Assembly: GCF_019097595.1 (NCBI RefSeq)
Contig: NC_080711.1
Location: 8,895,928 to 8,959,927, forward strand
Direction of reading: 5' to 3'
DNA from: Hemibagrus wyckioides
Lineage: Eukaryota > Chordata > Actinopteri > Siluriformes > Bagridae
DNA: 64,000 nt
Shown here: in pieces, positions 1 to 13,055 of the stretch
Position numbering within the stretch: the stretch's first letter is position 1
How the letters are laid out: each line of letters starts with the position of its first letter
Made by a program: the position numbers and the translations under genes
The notes under the pieces: model-generated
What the model saw: only the letters and a program-made list of their open reading frames with translations
Databases searched by the model: none
Told to the model about the DNA's origin: nothing

Positions 1-1252
1 ATTAGACAAGGTGATCTACCACTTAGTTCACTTGAAGTAACCACTAGAGCCCAGTTTTTGGTACAATTGGGCATACGTCTGGGGAAAAAAGTGAAAACAT
101 CCAAAGCACATTTGGATATCCCATCAGTCCAGTGGTAATTTTTGGAGTGTGTGCAGTATAGCAGTGCGTCATTCAGGCCGGAAACTATTCTAATTATCAG
201 TTTATTCATTCCATCTTCTTCTGGGCCCTGCAGACTTTTATTTCAAACAATCCCTCACTCTTCATTTCCCCATTAACTCAATTACCCTTTTCATCTAAAT
301 AACATTTCCTCTTTTATATTTTCAGTTTTATTCCTTTCCAGGGTCCATTAACTTAGCAAACATTTTCTTTCTTCCATATCCATTTGTCTCTTCCTTGTCT
401 CACTCTCTCATCTTCTCTGTCTGAGTAATAAATATTACATAAGGGTTTACAGGGTTTTTTGGAGTACGAACCAATGACTCCATAATCATCAGTTAAAGGT
501 TCGAGTACCTTGGCCTGTTTTTTTTCTATGTCATTAAACCACCTGGCTGCATTATCACCCACTCACTGTTGTCACGGTGATCACGAAGCAGCCACATAGA
601 GCTTGCATGACCATACACACGCTTCAGTTCCAAACTAATATTACTGGAACAAGACATATTTGCAGGTATTTGATGAGTAGAGCCATGCTGATCTCTCACC
701 TCTAGACCTCTCTGGCTACCAGGTAACCACACCCCTTAATCGGTTGTAATTGTTATGCTGTACTTCTTCTTATTTATTCCTTTCTTTCTCTCCCTTTTTG
801 CTGCCTCCTGTCATCTGAAACCATTGTTAACTTCACAGTAAAAAAACTAGTTTGGTTTAACCATAACAGAGCACTCTCAATCACAGTAAATTCTATACTT
901 CCAGTTAAAAAAACATTTCTAACATTTAGCTAAATTGGAAGGACCCCAGTCTATAATCTCTCACTTCAAATGACTTTATGACATCCACTACATGGCCATC
1001 ACACCCGCATGTGCTTTTTAAACATCTGATTCCAGATTTATTATCATTGCTGTTATACTAAGCTCCACTCTTCTGGGAAGGGCTTCCACTAGATTTTTGA
1101 GTATGGATGTGAGGATTTATCAACAGGATTAGTGAGGTCAGGCACTGATTTTGGATGAAACGATCTGAAGTGCAATCAGCATTCCAGTTCATCCCAGTGG
1201 TGTTCATTGGGTTTACATCAGGGCTCTGTGCAGGATACTCAAGTTCTTGACC
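1..1252. other. non-coding, nothing recognised
   Basis: AT-rich sequence with no microsatellite, transposon end or supported coding frame. The open frames at 353-732 are short and lack any recognisable motif. Confidence 0.5.
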
Positions 1253-1254
1253 AG

Positions 1255-1463
1255 TGGTAGCTCAAGTGGTTAAGGTGCAGCATTGTTGACCAGAAGATCA
1301 CCACCAAGCTGCCACTGTTGTGCTCTTAAGCATGGACCCCAATCCCCCTTCCTCCAGGGTTGCCCCATCATTGCTGACCCTGTGCTCTAACCCCAACCCC
1401 CAAGGATGGGATATGCAAAGAAAGATTTTCTCTATGCAGTAATGAATATGTGACAAACAAAGA
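1255..1463 (+). repeat. tRNA-headed fish SINE-type interspersed repeat
   Basis: The head reads like a decayed tRNA-derived SINE (AGCTCAAGTGGTTAAGGTGC, then AGAAGATC). The body has CCAAGCTGCCACTGTTG, and the tail GGGATATGCAAAGAAAGA followed by GTAATGAATATGTGACAAAC. The same order of segments is familiar from abundant fish repeats ending in a GTATATGTGACAAATAAA-like tail. The copy is diverged and has lost a clear B box. Confidence 0.6.
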
Positions 1464-2960
1464 CGTCTTAACTTCTTTGTGCACAGGTCATACTGGAACA
1501 GATTGTTTGGGCACCTTAACTCTAGTAAAGAAATGCTACAACAAAGATATCCGATACAACTGTGAGCTTCCATATTTGTTTCAACCACATATGGGTGTGA
1601 TGGTCATGTGTACACAAACATTTGGTCATATAGTGCACATTCCTGACTCACATAAACATATCAACATTATAAAGGCATCTTGATTTTGTCCGCTTTGATA
1701 TCGAACACCTGCGTCATGTGACATAGATTTGCAGAGAATTTTCCAGGGGTTGAAAATACTTGAGTAGCTGTATTGTGTTACTATACTTTGTATACACTCA
1801 ATAACTTGCCCTAACCCTCCAGAAGCACTGCACTTTCTGACAAATCCTTTTGGATGTTGTGCATATTTTATCGTTACTCGGCCATTACTTGGTTTTTTGT
1901 TTGATTTAGTTGGAGATTATAGAAAAGTGCATTTAATCTCTACACTGAAGAAAAGCATAAAACCTCTGTTCCCAGAGGATATAACAGAATCTTTCCACAT
2001 ATCTGAATGAGCTATCTGTAAAAATGACTGAAGTGATAGATTTGGATTTCAGTAATAATAAACTTAGACACCCGCCCAAGTTAAGTCTTATTTAGTCTGA
2101 ATAGGGCTTTAGATTCCAGGCTGATGTACAGCATCATGATTTAGTTTATCTGAAACAGCATAAGTGTACTTCTAACCTGGCTTGTGTTTTTTCACCGCCA
2201 CAAATTGACCTGCCAGTTCGCTCTACAGCTGATGAAAGTTTTAATTATAAGTGTTAACGTTAAGGTCAGAAAACAAGCAGCTGATCACAGATGGACAAAC
2301 TCCACACTAGCATTGCCATAAAAAAAACTTCTAGATGTTCAACATCTTCTAAGAATCCATCATTAACTAAGATATACTAGATAATAAGCTTTCTTTAACA
2401 CACATATATTTCCTGTTCTGAGCTTGACATTTAATAAATGTACTCATTATTTCTTAAACTATATCAGTGACCTTCACAGTCATGCCTGTGCAACGTCAGT
2501 CCAGAATTAACCAACTGGTTTGGTAAGAAAAGTTTGTATTGTGTGTTGAATTAATAAAACATCCTGGAATAAAATGTTTCAAAACCAGACCCAGCTCCCT
2601 CCATGCCTTTGCCAGTTAATTTGTGCATTGATCCATTGAGACGGTTTCAGGCAGTGATAGATATCACCCTCTTGAGAGCCATTTAGCTTCTCACTGAATA
2701 TGATCAACATCTCACAGTAGATCTCATCAACCTTAACACTACACTGTTTAGTGGATTTGCTGCTTTTAATATATCTATAAGCTGTCATAACCCACTGTTT
2801 AATGTAAAGCAGGGACCATTGGTGATCATGTAAAAATCACTCTTGGCTTTAATTTTCTAGCTTTGTCCAGCCACCTTGACATTACGACAAAGGCTCCGAA
2901 CCTGGTCCTGGAACCAAGGTCATGAATACAACTCCCAGGATCACTAGGGTGTCACGGTGT
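1464..2960. other. non-coding, nothing recognised
   Basis: Unique AT-rich DNA without supported genes or repeats. Short open frames here show no motif. Confidence 0.5.
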
Positions 2961-2961
2961 C

Positions 2962-3010
2962 GATTGTAAGATGCTTTGGATGAAAGTGTAAGTGTCAAAT
3001 GTAAATATAA
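2962..3010 (+). repeat. V-SINE-like tail fragment
   Basis: GTAAGATGCTTTGGATGAAA followed by GTGTAAGTGTCAAATGTAAA resembles the conserved V-SINE segment (GTAAGTCGCTTTGGAT, then AAGCGTCTG and CCAAATG). Only the 3' part is recognisable. Confidence 0.5.
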
Positions 3011-3147
3011 ATCATTTTAAATCAGCCAATTATCAGGCTTTTGGTTTTTGTCAGGTTGTGGTTTTTGTGTTAAAGCGGGGAAAACACTAAAATTTGACAA
3101 AGTTAGAAAGTTCTACTGTAAGAGGTCTCAGTTACTTATAGTGTACA

Positions 3148-3398
3148 CAGGGGCAGATTTAGTGATTCCAGGTATGGGAATCTCGTGCATGTGCAGTATG
3201 ATAGGAACGTTCCACTATTCATGAATCGTGGGGGGGGGCATTTGAAAAGATGTAATAATAACGTTAAAATCTTAATGGTTATAGACAGACCATACAATAT
3301 ATGATAGAAAAGTAATAAGTACTATATGAGTTATATAGGCTTCTCGGTATTGGCCCTAAGCGGCTGCTTACCTCATTTATTGGTTAAGTCCGCCCCTG
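3148..3398. mobile_element. non-autonomous hAT-type DNA transposon (251 bp) with perfect 8-bp TSD
   Basis: The element starts CAGGGGCAGATTTAG and ends in the inverse, TTAAGTCCGCCCCTG, so the terminal inverted repeats match at most positions. It is flanked on both sides by the same 8 bases, AGTGTACA (3140-3147 and 3399-3406). An 8-bp duplication with CAGGG-type ends is the signature of the hAT superfamily. The 251-bp interior has no transposase coding, so it was moved in trans. The perfect duplication suggests a fairly recent insertion. Confidence 0.85.
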
Positions 3399-4347
3399 AG
3401 TGTACAAACACCTGAACCCTTGTCTAAGGTAGAGAGTATTTCTACTTTAAGACCATTTGAAATCTACTTTGTGAAAACTTTATTTGAAAACAAATTTAAC
3501 CAGCATTGTCAGTTTCATGATGTGAAAGTCACAGAGGGATTCGCATTTGAATTACCAGCTAAAAGTTAGCAGCATTTCATCAGACTTCTGTGCAGGTGAC
3601 TTTATTATCATATACACTTAGTTACAACAGTGTAATTGAGTGTTGTTTTATAGCTTACGGGCAGAGCAGAGCTTCCTGACTCCATCATTGCAAGAATTTT
3701 GTCGGCACAGCGGGTTTTTATACAGCGTCGTATTTTCTGAAGAACAGTGATTTTGTTTGGGGAAATGTGCTGGAAAAAGCACTGATATTTTAAATTGGCT
3801 TTATTTAGCAAATTGCCTAGTCAACTTTCCAAAGTCTTTTCAGCTAGAAGGATCCTTTTTGTTATATTTCTTTATTTTTTTTAGAAAACAGTCTATACGG
3901 TTAAATAAAATGTACTCTGTTTTAAATGGAAAAAATGGGATGAATCCTAGTGTTTCAGGTTAGAAATAAACAGTTTGACGTTGAAGGAAGTGAAAATGCA
4001 GCACAATCCACCGAACACACTGAACAGCAGAACTGAATAAAAATACAACTGCATGAAATCATGTTTATGATGGATTCTAGCAAATAGAACAGGAGACTAC
4101 AACAGGAGAATTGCTGAGATTTTGAACCTGGATGTCATTTGTCATTTATTAGCACAAATGGTGCATTGTTTTGTTCTGGCCACACTGGAAGCTGACAACT
4201 TGCTACTGGACCAAAGGCTAAAATAAGCAAGATTTTATGCAAGGTTTAATATTACTACAGGTGGTGTAAAGCAGCTTTTTTGTCCCTTAAATTTCCCATA
4301 ATGTATCAGAGGTTTTAGCATGGCCCTCTTGTGGTCTGAATATAATA

Positions 4348-4722
4348 CAGGGTGTTTCTATACATAGGGGAAATTAACACCTTTTTTTTAAGCAAGTTGT
4401 AACTTTATTTACACAGCATTATCATTATGATCGGCATTTCCTTGGATACATAGAAATAAACGTCATCTTTCCCATTCATGATGAACTTGTGTTAGCACAT
4501 CTGGTGTTATACATGTGATTGCACTTTGAATGCATTCCTTTAAGTGATCTTTGTGTTGTGTTTCTGTTTTAAATGATCTTTTCTTGGTATACCATGTCCT
4601 TCTTTTGTCAGTTTTAAATCTAAATATAAAACATGTATTGTATTTTATATATATATATATATATATAAAAATAAATATATATATATATATAAATAATGCA
4701 CAGAGACATTTGGAACACCCTG
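4348..4722. mobile_element. TA-flanked mariner-like inverted-repeat element (375 bp)
   Basis: Left end CAGGGTGTTTCTATAC and right end GACATTTGGAACACCCTG form terminal inverted repeats (CAGGGTGTTYC), flanked by TA on both sides (4346-4347 and 4723-4724). TA duplication is the rule for Tc1/mariner-type elements. The interior includes an (AT)n run at 4646-4692 and no intact transposase. Confidence 0.7.
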
Positions 4723-4855
4723 TAGACTAACCTGAAAGTTAGAGAGTTAGATGGAAGATCATGTTGGGGCTGAGGATATGGTGGAGCTGAGAAATGAAAT
4801 ATTTAGAGAAAATAGATCCAAACCATTGGTGGGATTCAAAGTTGGGTGGGATTCC

Positions 4856-4857
<2 letters not shown>

Positions 4858-4897
<40 letters not shown>
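4858..4897. repeat. (TTA)n microsatellite
   Basis: About 13 uninterrupted TTA/ATT triplets. Confidence 0.95.
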
Positions 4898-4898
<1 letters not shown>

Positions 4899-6340
4899 GG
4901 TAAAACTGTGAAAATTTAAATACACTTTAAAAAAAAATCCTTCAATTTATTGTAAAGAAAACAAGCATGAAAATCCCGAATTCTCAGCGATTTTTTCATG
5001 CCAATAAAAAAAACCCTTAGTGTCTTTTTCCACCTCGTTTTAATCTTCGAACACAAAAGTCCGAGGAAAATACATCATGAAGTCTTGAATTGTTACAAGT
5101 CGAAAAGATGGCACTGATGGATCCATATATGGATGTTACAGCTGATGACACACAACATCACATGAAACACATCTGCTTTAAATTGGTGTATAGGCTTCAA
5201 GCATTTTGCCAAGAAGGAACATGAAGGAAGAAGAATGGGACAAGTAACTGATAAGCCCCTAGAAATGTCAGTAGCCATGTCAATAAATAATAAACATTTT
5301 TTGAGCCAACAATCTCGACCACAGCACATGGCTATTAAATGCAACTTTAATGCAATTTCAACAAATTTGTCATTTCGAGAATCCTACTCATGCCAATATT
5401 CCAAAATACCAAATTAAAAGAGTAGATGGTCCATGCATTAAAGAAAACAAACAATAAAATAAACAAACATTTAAACAACAACAACAAAAAAAAAAACAAG
5501 CAATAAAAAGTACTTTATTTTACAATATTTGCAAAAGCAATACATTGGGGGGGGGGTAATGCTTTTTTTTGTCATTTTTTGGGATATGGATTGGAATAAT
5601 GATACATGGATTGGAGGAAAAGTAGTTGTTGACTACAAAGTGTGAGAACCACAGTGTTCAAGGTTCAAGTTTTTAAAGATTCCAGGTAGGATCACATCAG
5701 AAATCTAGAATTTATAACCACCCAATCATTAAGGATCTCCATTTCCCCTCAATAATGCAAAGTGATATGATTGGGGTAGGATTCATGTGTACAAAAATAC
5801 TATTAAGTACAGCCTCAAAATATTGAATCATTCGGTTTAAACCACTCCATAGATCCATGTTAAAGGACTGAGTGATATAATACAGGTAGAGTTCAAAAAG
5901 ATTTCTGATTTATTCCATTGTCCACACATCTGAAGTTGCAGATTTGGGTCCTATTTGGGTTCTTTCAGCCTTTAAAGCTAAATCGTTTGTTCAGTTTTGT
6001 TCACGATTCACTTATTTAGATCAATTGTTTCAGATGTGTCCTTGTTTTTCTGTTGTTCTTTGTGTTTTTCCTCCTTTTCTCTGCGCTATGCTTTCGTTCA
6101 TGATCTCTTGCTGGTTATTTGGCTTCGGAGGCACTCTGCTCTTTTAAATTACATTACATCGCGTTGAGTGGGAGCCGACCTTCCAAATTAGATCTACGTT
6201 CCCTCCTGTTGACTTTTTTCCCCTCCTTTCATCATTCTCACCAAGGTTATCCTGAGGCAGGCTGCACTCTTACAGGGGAATAAAGGGGTGCCTGCCTCGA
6301 GGGAGAAAAGAAGAGAGGAGAAAAGTAATGGCTAAAGGAA
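4898..6340. other. non-coding, nothing firmly recognised
   Basis: AT-rich DNA with short A and G homopolymers (5483-5497, 5548-5557). The stretch AAAGTGTGAGAACCACAGTG at about 5637-5656 resembles a lone hAT terminus in reverse, but no partner end was found. Confidence 0.4.
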
Positions 6341-6348
6341 GAGAAAAG

Positions 6349-6381
<33 letters not shown>

Positions 6382-6382
6382 G
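6341..6382. repeat. (GA)n microsatellite
   Basis: Near-continuous GA dinucleotides with a few A insertions. Confidence 0.9.
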
Positions 6383-6479
6383 GGTGAGGGTGTGAGTGAA
6401 ATGGAGCAGAGAGGTGGAGGTGTCGATAACTAGGCTGTAATCGATCTTGTTTAAAGCTGTGTAGCATGCTGACTGTTTG

Positions 6480-7060
6480 AACTCATCTGCTTGTTATCAG
6501 TAATCAGAGATTTAATTAAGGTGCCGAGCAGATTTAAAGTCAATTAGGGCCTCGAAATGAGTGCAAAAAAGTGTGTTCATTAATACAAAAGTGTCAGAAA
6601 AAGAGAAACGGACACATAGCTTAAGAAAATGCAGGACGTGGGGGAATAATATAATGGAAAGGAAGTAAAAATACCATGATAGAATAAAAGAAGGAGCAAA
6701 TGAAATTTGCCTCAGTTGGTACAAAATATTGTGCCATTAATCTCCCTCTAACACAATTTCTCTCATTCTCTCACTCGCATGCTTCTCCGTATGGATTATT
6801 ACCTGCACCTTTTGTCCGAGCCCGGTGTTGCCGTGGGCATTCAATTGGAGTATGCAAATGCAGCAATAATGAAGACTTTCACATCGGGTCTGTCTGAAAC
6901 TGAAGAGAGATAAAAGGATTGATACCCTGATGCTTTGCTGAACAAACTGACTGCAGGCGGCAACAAGACATCACTTTATTGACATCTGCTACCTGATGTA
7001 GTAAAATTAGCCTTTAATAATTAGACTAGCTTCGTCTGATTTCTCACTAAAATTAAAATG
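6480..7060. promoter_or_regulatory. candidate conserved non-coding element with POU octamer
   Basis: Low-repeat sequence with many homeodomain-like cores (GATTTAATTAAGG near 6510, GCCATTAATCTCC near 6733, TTTAATAATTAGAC near 7013) and a perfect octamer ATGCAAAT at 6852-6859 next to GCAGCAATAATG. It lies about 5 kb downstream of the neurexophilin stop. Conservation is inferred from texture only. Confidence 0.3.
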
Positions 7061-7289
7061 ACATATTCGTCAAAACTGTTATAGAAGTAATTGCTCGGCA
7101 GATCTGTGAGCAAACTGTAAGTGGGTTAACACATATTTACGTTTGCTTTTGCTCAGCTTGATGGAATTAAATATTTACATAATGGCTGGAAAAAATAGTG
7201 CACATTATCTGTGATCTACCAAGCTAATTTTACTCCAAAAATAAATAAATAAATAAATAAAACCTTCAATCTATTCTGCTCAGAAACAC

Positions 7290-7505
7290 TGGGTGGGAAT
7301 ACACCCTGGATGGGATGCCAGGGCATCTTGCACACAAACACATATTTACACACCGATTTACACACACACATAGGATCAGATTAATTTAGCCAGTTCACCT
7401 ACCTGCATGCTTTTGTGAAGAACCTAGATGAAAGCAACAAAATCACAGGCACAGCATCGGAAACGTCATAGAGACAGTGAGCTCAGGATTGAACTGGAGA
7501 CCCCA
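7290..7505 (-). repeat. fish SINE copy, minus strand, diverged
   Basis: GGTGGGAATACACCCTGGAT, then GGGATGCCAGGGCATC, a run of CACACAAACACA, GCATGCTTTTG, and GAACTGGAGACCCC. This is the reverse-complement order of the common fish repeat seen in plus orientation at 58861 and 32155. It carries small deletions. Confidence 0.6.
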
Positions 7506-9084
7506 CTGAAAAATAATTTAGCACAGCATACAGCATACAGCATAAGCTCTACAGTATTCCCTTCTGTGCTGGTGTTATAGTGTACTAGATCCTGGGATCA
7601 ACCTGATATCATAAAAAAAAAAAAATTGGACCAATTAAAATGAATCATGGCTATGTTGATGGCTGGTACAAACTGTCACTGATATCTGTACATATGACAA
7701 ATAAACGTGTTTTGTTATAAATGCTAATAGTACTTCTAAACCTAACCCTGACTTTCTGTTATTTTCAGGGAACCTGAGTTGTGTGAATTGATACCAGTTT
7801 GCAAGTATGATGCCATGTTGGCTAGGATAATATAAACTGCCCCAGAAAATCAGCAAACATTAGATTTAGACTCAGAATAGTTGACCTGTACTTCAATTTC
7901 TCATATCTTTGTCAAAACAGTGCTGATACATGGACTCTTCAACCCAGCAACATCCTACCTTATCTTCTCACCTGATTTTACTCGTTTACGCAATCGATTT
8001 GTCTTCAAACTACTGATGTTCTACTGCTCGGTTCGAATGAAAACCTGCATAGACACCAGATAAATTGTTTAAGCCCGCGGAACTCAGAAGGGAAATTCAG
8101 CACACCTGTCTAGTTTATTGATTTTTTTTTTTTTCCAGAGGTCAGAAAACCACAATAAATGCCACCATTATCATCCATACACTACATCAACATGATGCAC
8201 ATGGAAAAGAAAACAATGTAAAAAATAGAGAAATAAACAAACCTTTAATGAGCTAGAGAGTCTACTTGAGTGTCCCATACAATAGATCCAGTCCGACCGC
8301 TGGCTTTGTGAGGATATATATTTATATATGTATATAATGATGTATTTTATAGAGTACTGACAGTACCATCTGCCATAAGAGAGCTCAGTTTCAGTTTGTA
8401 TTGAGCACTAACTCAGTTCAGAGCCAAGTGTCCGAGGCTCCGTCCGCACTTCACAGGGGCCGGTTGCTATGACAACTGGCACATTCCACCACTTGAACTT
8501 TTCTCCTTTTGTTGGCAACACCCACCAGCGCGTGACAGTACAAGTTCATCCTTTCCTCTCACTCTCCGGTTGAGGCCTATTGCTGAATTGCTGTCCACAA
8601 ACGACAGCTCGCTCGATGACAAAATCTGTTTTTTGGAGAACAAACTGAGCAAAGAACAGATGCTACATTATGTAAAATAATTAAGCTGGTTTAGCTTACT
8701 TGCTGAAGATAAAGTCCCACATAGATCTCCCTGACCATTAAAAATCCCTTTCTTTTGCATCTGTATCTGAATAATTTCCTACACCATGCGGTGTTTTTCT
8801 TCTCCCCCCCATGTTATTAGTGACTTAGCAACACTTTAACGGTAACAAGATCCTTCAGAAGGATGATGAGACATTTGTATGACAGTAATGTTTAACAAGG
8901 CAGTAATGTTAGGTTAGGTATTTGTGGTGAATTCTGTGAATTGTGGACCATGTAACAGATGTGGGCCCAGCTGCTAAGGAGGAAAGGTGAAGAAGCAGAA
9001 ATTGATGGTAAGAGAGAGAGACAGAGAGAGAGAGAGAGAATGGGGAGGGGGTAAAAACACTGGCTATCATTTACATTAGCATGT
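7506..9084. other. non-coding, no gene seen
   Basis: Contains a poly-A run at 7613-7624, a poly-T run at 8131-8144 and a short GA-rich run at 9011-9040. Otherwise no repeat family or coding frame is supported. Confidence 0.45.
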
Positions 9085-9690
9085 ACATAAACTGGAGGAG
9101 ATTAGAATGTATTTAAAATGAAGGAGATTAGAACGTAGTTATTTGGAGGAGGTTAGAGTGTAGTTAAACTGGAGGAGATTAAGGTATAGTTAAACTGGAA
9201 GAATTAGATTAGATTAGAATTAGATGAAGTTTACCTGGAGGAGATTAGGGTTTATTGAAACTGGATCAGATTAGCGTGTATTGAAACTGGAGGAGATTAG
9301 GGTGTATTAAACTGGAGGAGATTAGGGTTTATTGAAACTGGAGGAGATTAGGGTGTAGTGTACCTGGAAGAGATTAAGGTGTATTAAACTGGAGGAGATT
9401 AGGCTGTAGTTAAACTGGAGCATATTAGGGTATAGTTAAACTGGAGGAGATTAGGCTGTATTTAAAATGGAGGAGATTGGGGTGTATTAAACTGGAGGAG
9501 ATTAGGGTGTAGATAAACTAGAGGATATTAGGGTATAGTTAAACTGGAGGAGATTAGGCTGTATTTAAAATGGAGGAGATTGGGGTGTATTAAACTGGGG
9601 GAGATTAGGGTATTTTTAAACTGGAGGAGATTAGTTGTAGTTTACCTGGAGGAGATTAGGGTGTTTTTAAACTTCGGAGGAGATTTAGTT
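9085..9690. repeat. minisatellite, unit about 22-26 bp (consensus AAACTGGAGGAGATTAGGGT)
   Basis: About 24 imperfect tandem units read AAACTGGAGGAGATTAGGGT followed by GTA and TT. Variants include GATTAAGG, GATTGGGG and GATTAGGCT. Within the array a block of several units repeats at about 103 bp: CATATTAGGGTATAGTT at 9421 and GATATTAGGGTATAGTT at 9524 are followed by nearly the same series of variants. Many units contain TTAGGG. Confidence 0.95.
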
Positions 9691-10567
9691 AAATAGATAA
9701 GATTGGCATGTAATTAGTCAAGAGGAGAATAGAGTTTCTGTAATTAGATGAGATTAAACCGGATGGATTAGCAGGTAGTTAAATTTAAAGGGATTAGTGT
9801 GTAGTGAAGATGCAAGCTCCAGAGACACCTGAAAGCCACAGTACAGTACACACCCACTACACGAGGCCTAGTGTGTATATCACATCACATATGTATCTGT
9901 GGATATGATAATATATACAGTATTACATAATAATATTGAGTATGAACAGTTAAAGGACCATTAAAGTTATTGATCACTTGAATCTGAATAATGTAGTAAG
10001 ACGGGTATTATATTTGATTGAGTTAGCTTTTTAAGCACTCAAATAGAACATTTGAAAAATGGCTCCATGAGCAGTTCCTAATGAGCCTATGTAGGATGGA
10101 AAGGGAATAGAGTGAGATAAATGGAATGGGTACAGTGCTTCATAACTGAGCATAAATAGACGCAGCGCTCAGGATGCTCCTGCCTTTATATCAGTGCTAA
10201 TGTGCAGGCCTGAGGGGGATACACCACGCTGGCTTTCTCTTCAGGCAAGACATGCTTTTAGGTATAAACCCATAAAAAGACTGCCATTTACCTTCTCCTT
10301 CTCTCTTTTGCTTTGTTTTCTTCTTCCATTGAATCGAACAGCATGATGCTTTGATGTTCCACATTGAGGCATTGTTAATGCATTTAGCATCATCATTCAA
10401 CCCATGCTTATTATATTCTTTTCCCCCCGTTTCTGTGTCTGTCCTCTTCACTTGGTGTTCTAACAACACCCTAACAACTTTCTTCTCTGTCCGTCAACTC
10501 CCTGACCATCACAGACACATTTCATGTCACTGTAGCTGTATTTCCATTCTTCTTCTCCTTTCTTGTC
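9691..10567. other. non-coding downstream flank of the gene
   Basis: A few further diverged units of the neighbouring minisatellite may continue to about 9800 (AGGAGAATAGAG, GATGAGATTAAACC). The rest is AT-rich with no recognisable gene. C/T-rich sequence lies at 10410-10600. Confidence 0.4.
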
Positions 10568-10573
10568 TTTATT
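10568..10573 (-). terminator. candidate polyadenylation signal (AATAAA) for the neurexophilin mRNA
   Basis: TTTATT on the plus strand reads AATAAA on the minus strand, about 1.3 kb past the stop codon. It is the nearest canonical signal I found downstream. Weaker variants lie closer: CATAAA at about 11348-11353 and TATAAA/AATATA near 11153-11160. The implied 3' UTR would be about 1.3 kb. Which signal is used cannot be told from sequence. Confidence 0.3.
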
Positions 10574-11871
10574 ATTATTTTTTTATACTCTTTCACTTTC
10601 TGACCTCATCGCCCACTATCAAAGTTAATCTGTTTGTTACAACATGACCTTAACAGAAATGGTCATTAAATTACACAGCTGTTGAAGGTCAAGTTGACTG
10701 CTGATTTGTCTAATGCAGTAATTTGGCCTGTCAGAAGATTTCCCAGTGCAAATGAATATCTGAATCTATCCAATCCATTTAACAAAGTCTTTAAATAAGT
10801 CTTAAATTATGCATAATTATCGCCATAATATTCTGCTTTTTAATCACAGATTACAGGCTGACTCTAGCAGAAAAAGGATGGAGCAATCTTGCATTCAGTG
10901 GGTAACTTATCATGCTGAGAAATCAGGCGTCCTGTCAGCAACAAAATGTAATCTTTTCCCCCTCATCTCATATGGCTAGAACAATAGAGTGGATGCTGCA
11001 ATTCATACTCAACATCTCTCTCTGCTTCACTTTTAATTAAAAAGTGTCCTAAACCCTCTCTCACTTTTGCCTTTTCTCTCTTTGCTGTGTTTTTTTTCTT
11101 TTCTTTTCTTTTTTGCATGCTCCACTGTCTTAATCATGTCTTTCTTCACTCTTTTATATTGAGAACACTTGCAGTTGAGGATACCCAGAGGTCATTTGTG
11201 TCTAAGTTGTTGTTGTTGGCTGTTCTGGAGAGTTCAACCTGAATTATACACTGAAAATATAGACTTCTTTTGTCCTCAGGAACCTGAACACCACCCCTAG
11301 CATCTGCATAGTAGGCGTATTGAAATCAACATAGTAATTGTTCTTTGTTTTATGATTTCTCAGATATGTATGTCACCTTGCCCTGATGTAGGCCCGATGA
11401 TGCGTTAAAAGCACACCGGTGGGGGTTGCCTGTCACCAAAGCCTTATGTCAGTGTGCTCTCTCTCACCCACATACCTGCAGCAGAGAGCTTGATTTGCAT
11501 ATGTTGAGCTTTGCAGTCACATTTGTCAGGATTTTTTTTAGAGAGTTTCTTTAAAGACATTTATCACAGGAGCAAAAATGCCTTACATTCACCTTAAGAA
11601 TTTTACAGATGATCAAACACAATCCATGGAAAAATGCTCGGTTTGCAAAGGGGTCTTTTTTTCCAAATAGGTACGATTCCCTAAAGGGTCCCATAAACAC
11701 CCTGAAGAGAGCTTTTTCTACAACTTGAAATATACCCAGACCTCCCACATCAATACTTCCATTCTCATCACTCATGCTCTTTTTTCCTCATCCCTCCCTC
11801 CTCGGTTGTACCGCTCCTCACTTCTTCTCAAATCCCATCCCTGACTTTCTGCCCCCTTTGCCCATTCCCTT
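10574..11871 (-). other. probable 3' untranslated region of the neurexophilin gene
   Basis: The sequence follows the TAG at 11872-11874 and contains no coding frame I can support. A 74-codon open frame at 11551-11775 on the same strand has no recognisable protein. The stretch is largely free of microsatellites, apart from short C/T-rich runs near 11090-11115, as is common for UTR sequence. Confidence 0.45.
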
Positions 11872-12666
<795 letters not shown>

Positions 12667-13016
12667 CTAAAGAAATGGTGGGGGGAATTTATGGCATTGT
12701 TGGAAGGTGATTAATGTGAAAAGAGAAAATGATAAGAAAGTGCAGGAGTGGGAGAAAACGAGGGGGCATTAAAAAAAATCCATGGTTTGATTGTTATGAA
12801 AGAAGAAAATATAAGAGACAAAAGAAGACATAAATTAGTTTTTAAATATACCATAAATGCCACAGCAGCTATACAGTTCATAAAACTACTCCATTTTAAC
12901 TTATTTATACAACCTCCAGTGTCCAAGTCTCACTATATTGCATGCTATTGCATGTGAAGGCCCCAGTTGCCTTACTGCTCATACTGTATCATTTACGGGG
13001 CAGGACATACCACAGA

Positions 13017-13020
13017 GAGA

Positions 13021-13055
<35 letters not shown>
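13017..13055. repeat. (GA)n microsatellite
   Basis: GA dinucleotides with one GACAGA interruption, in the neurexophilin intron close to exon 2. Confidence 0.9.

Noticed and set aside
5637..5656. Lone hAT-like terminus
   Set aside because: No matching opposite end or 8-bp duplication could be found nearby.
9085..9690. Interstitial telomere array
   Set aside because: TTAGGG occurs at most once per 22-26 bp unit and never in tandem, so this is a minisatellite and not telomeric DNA.
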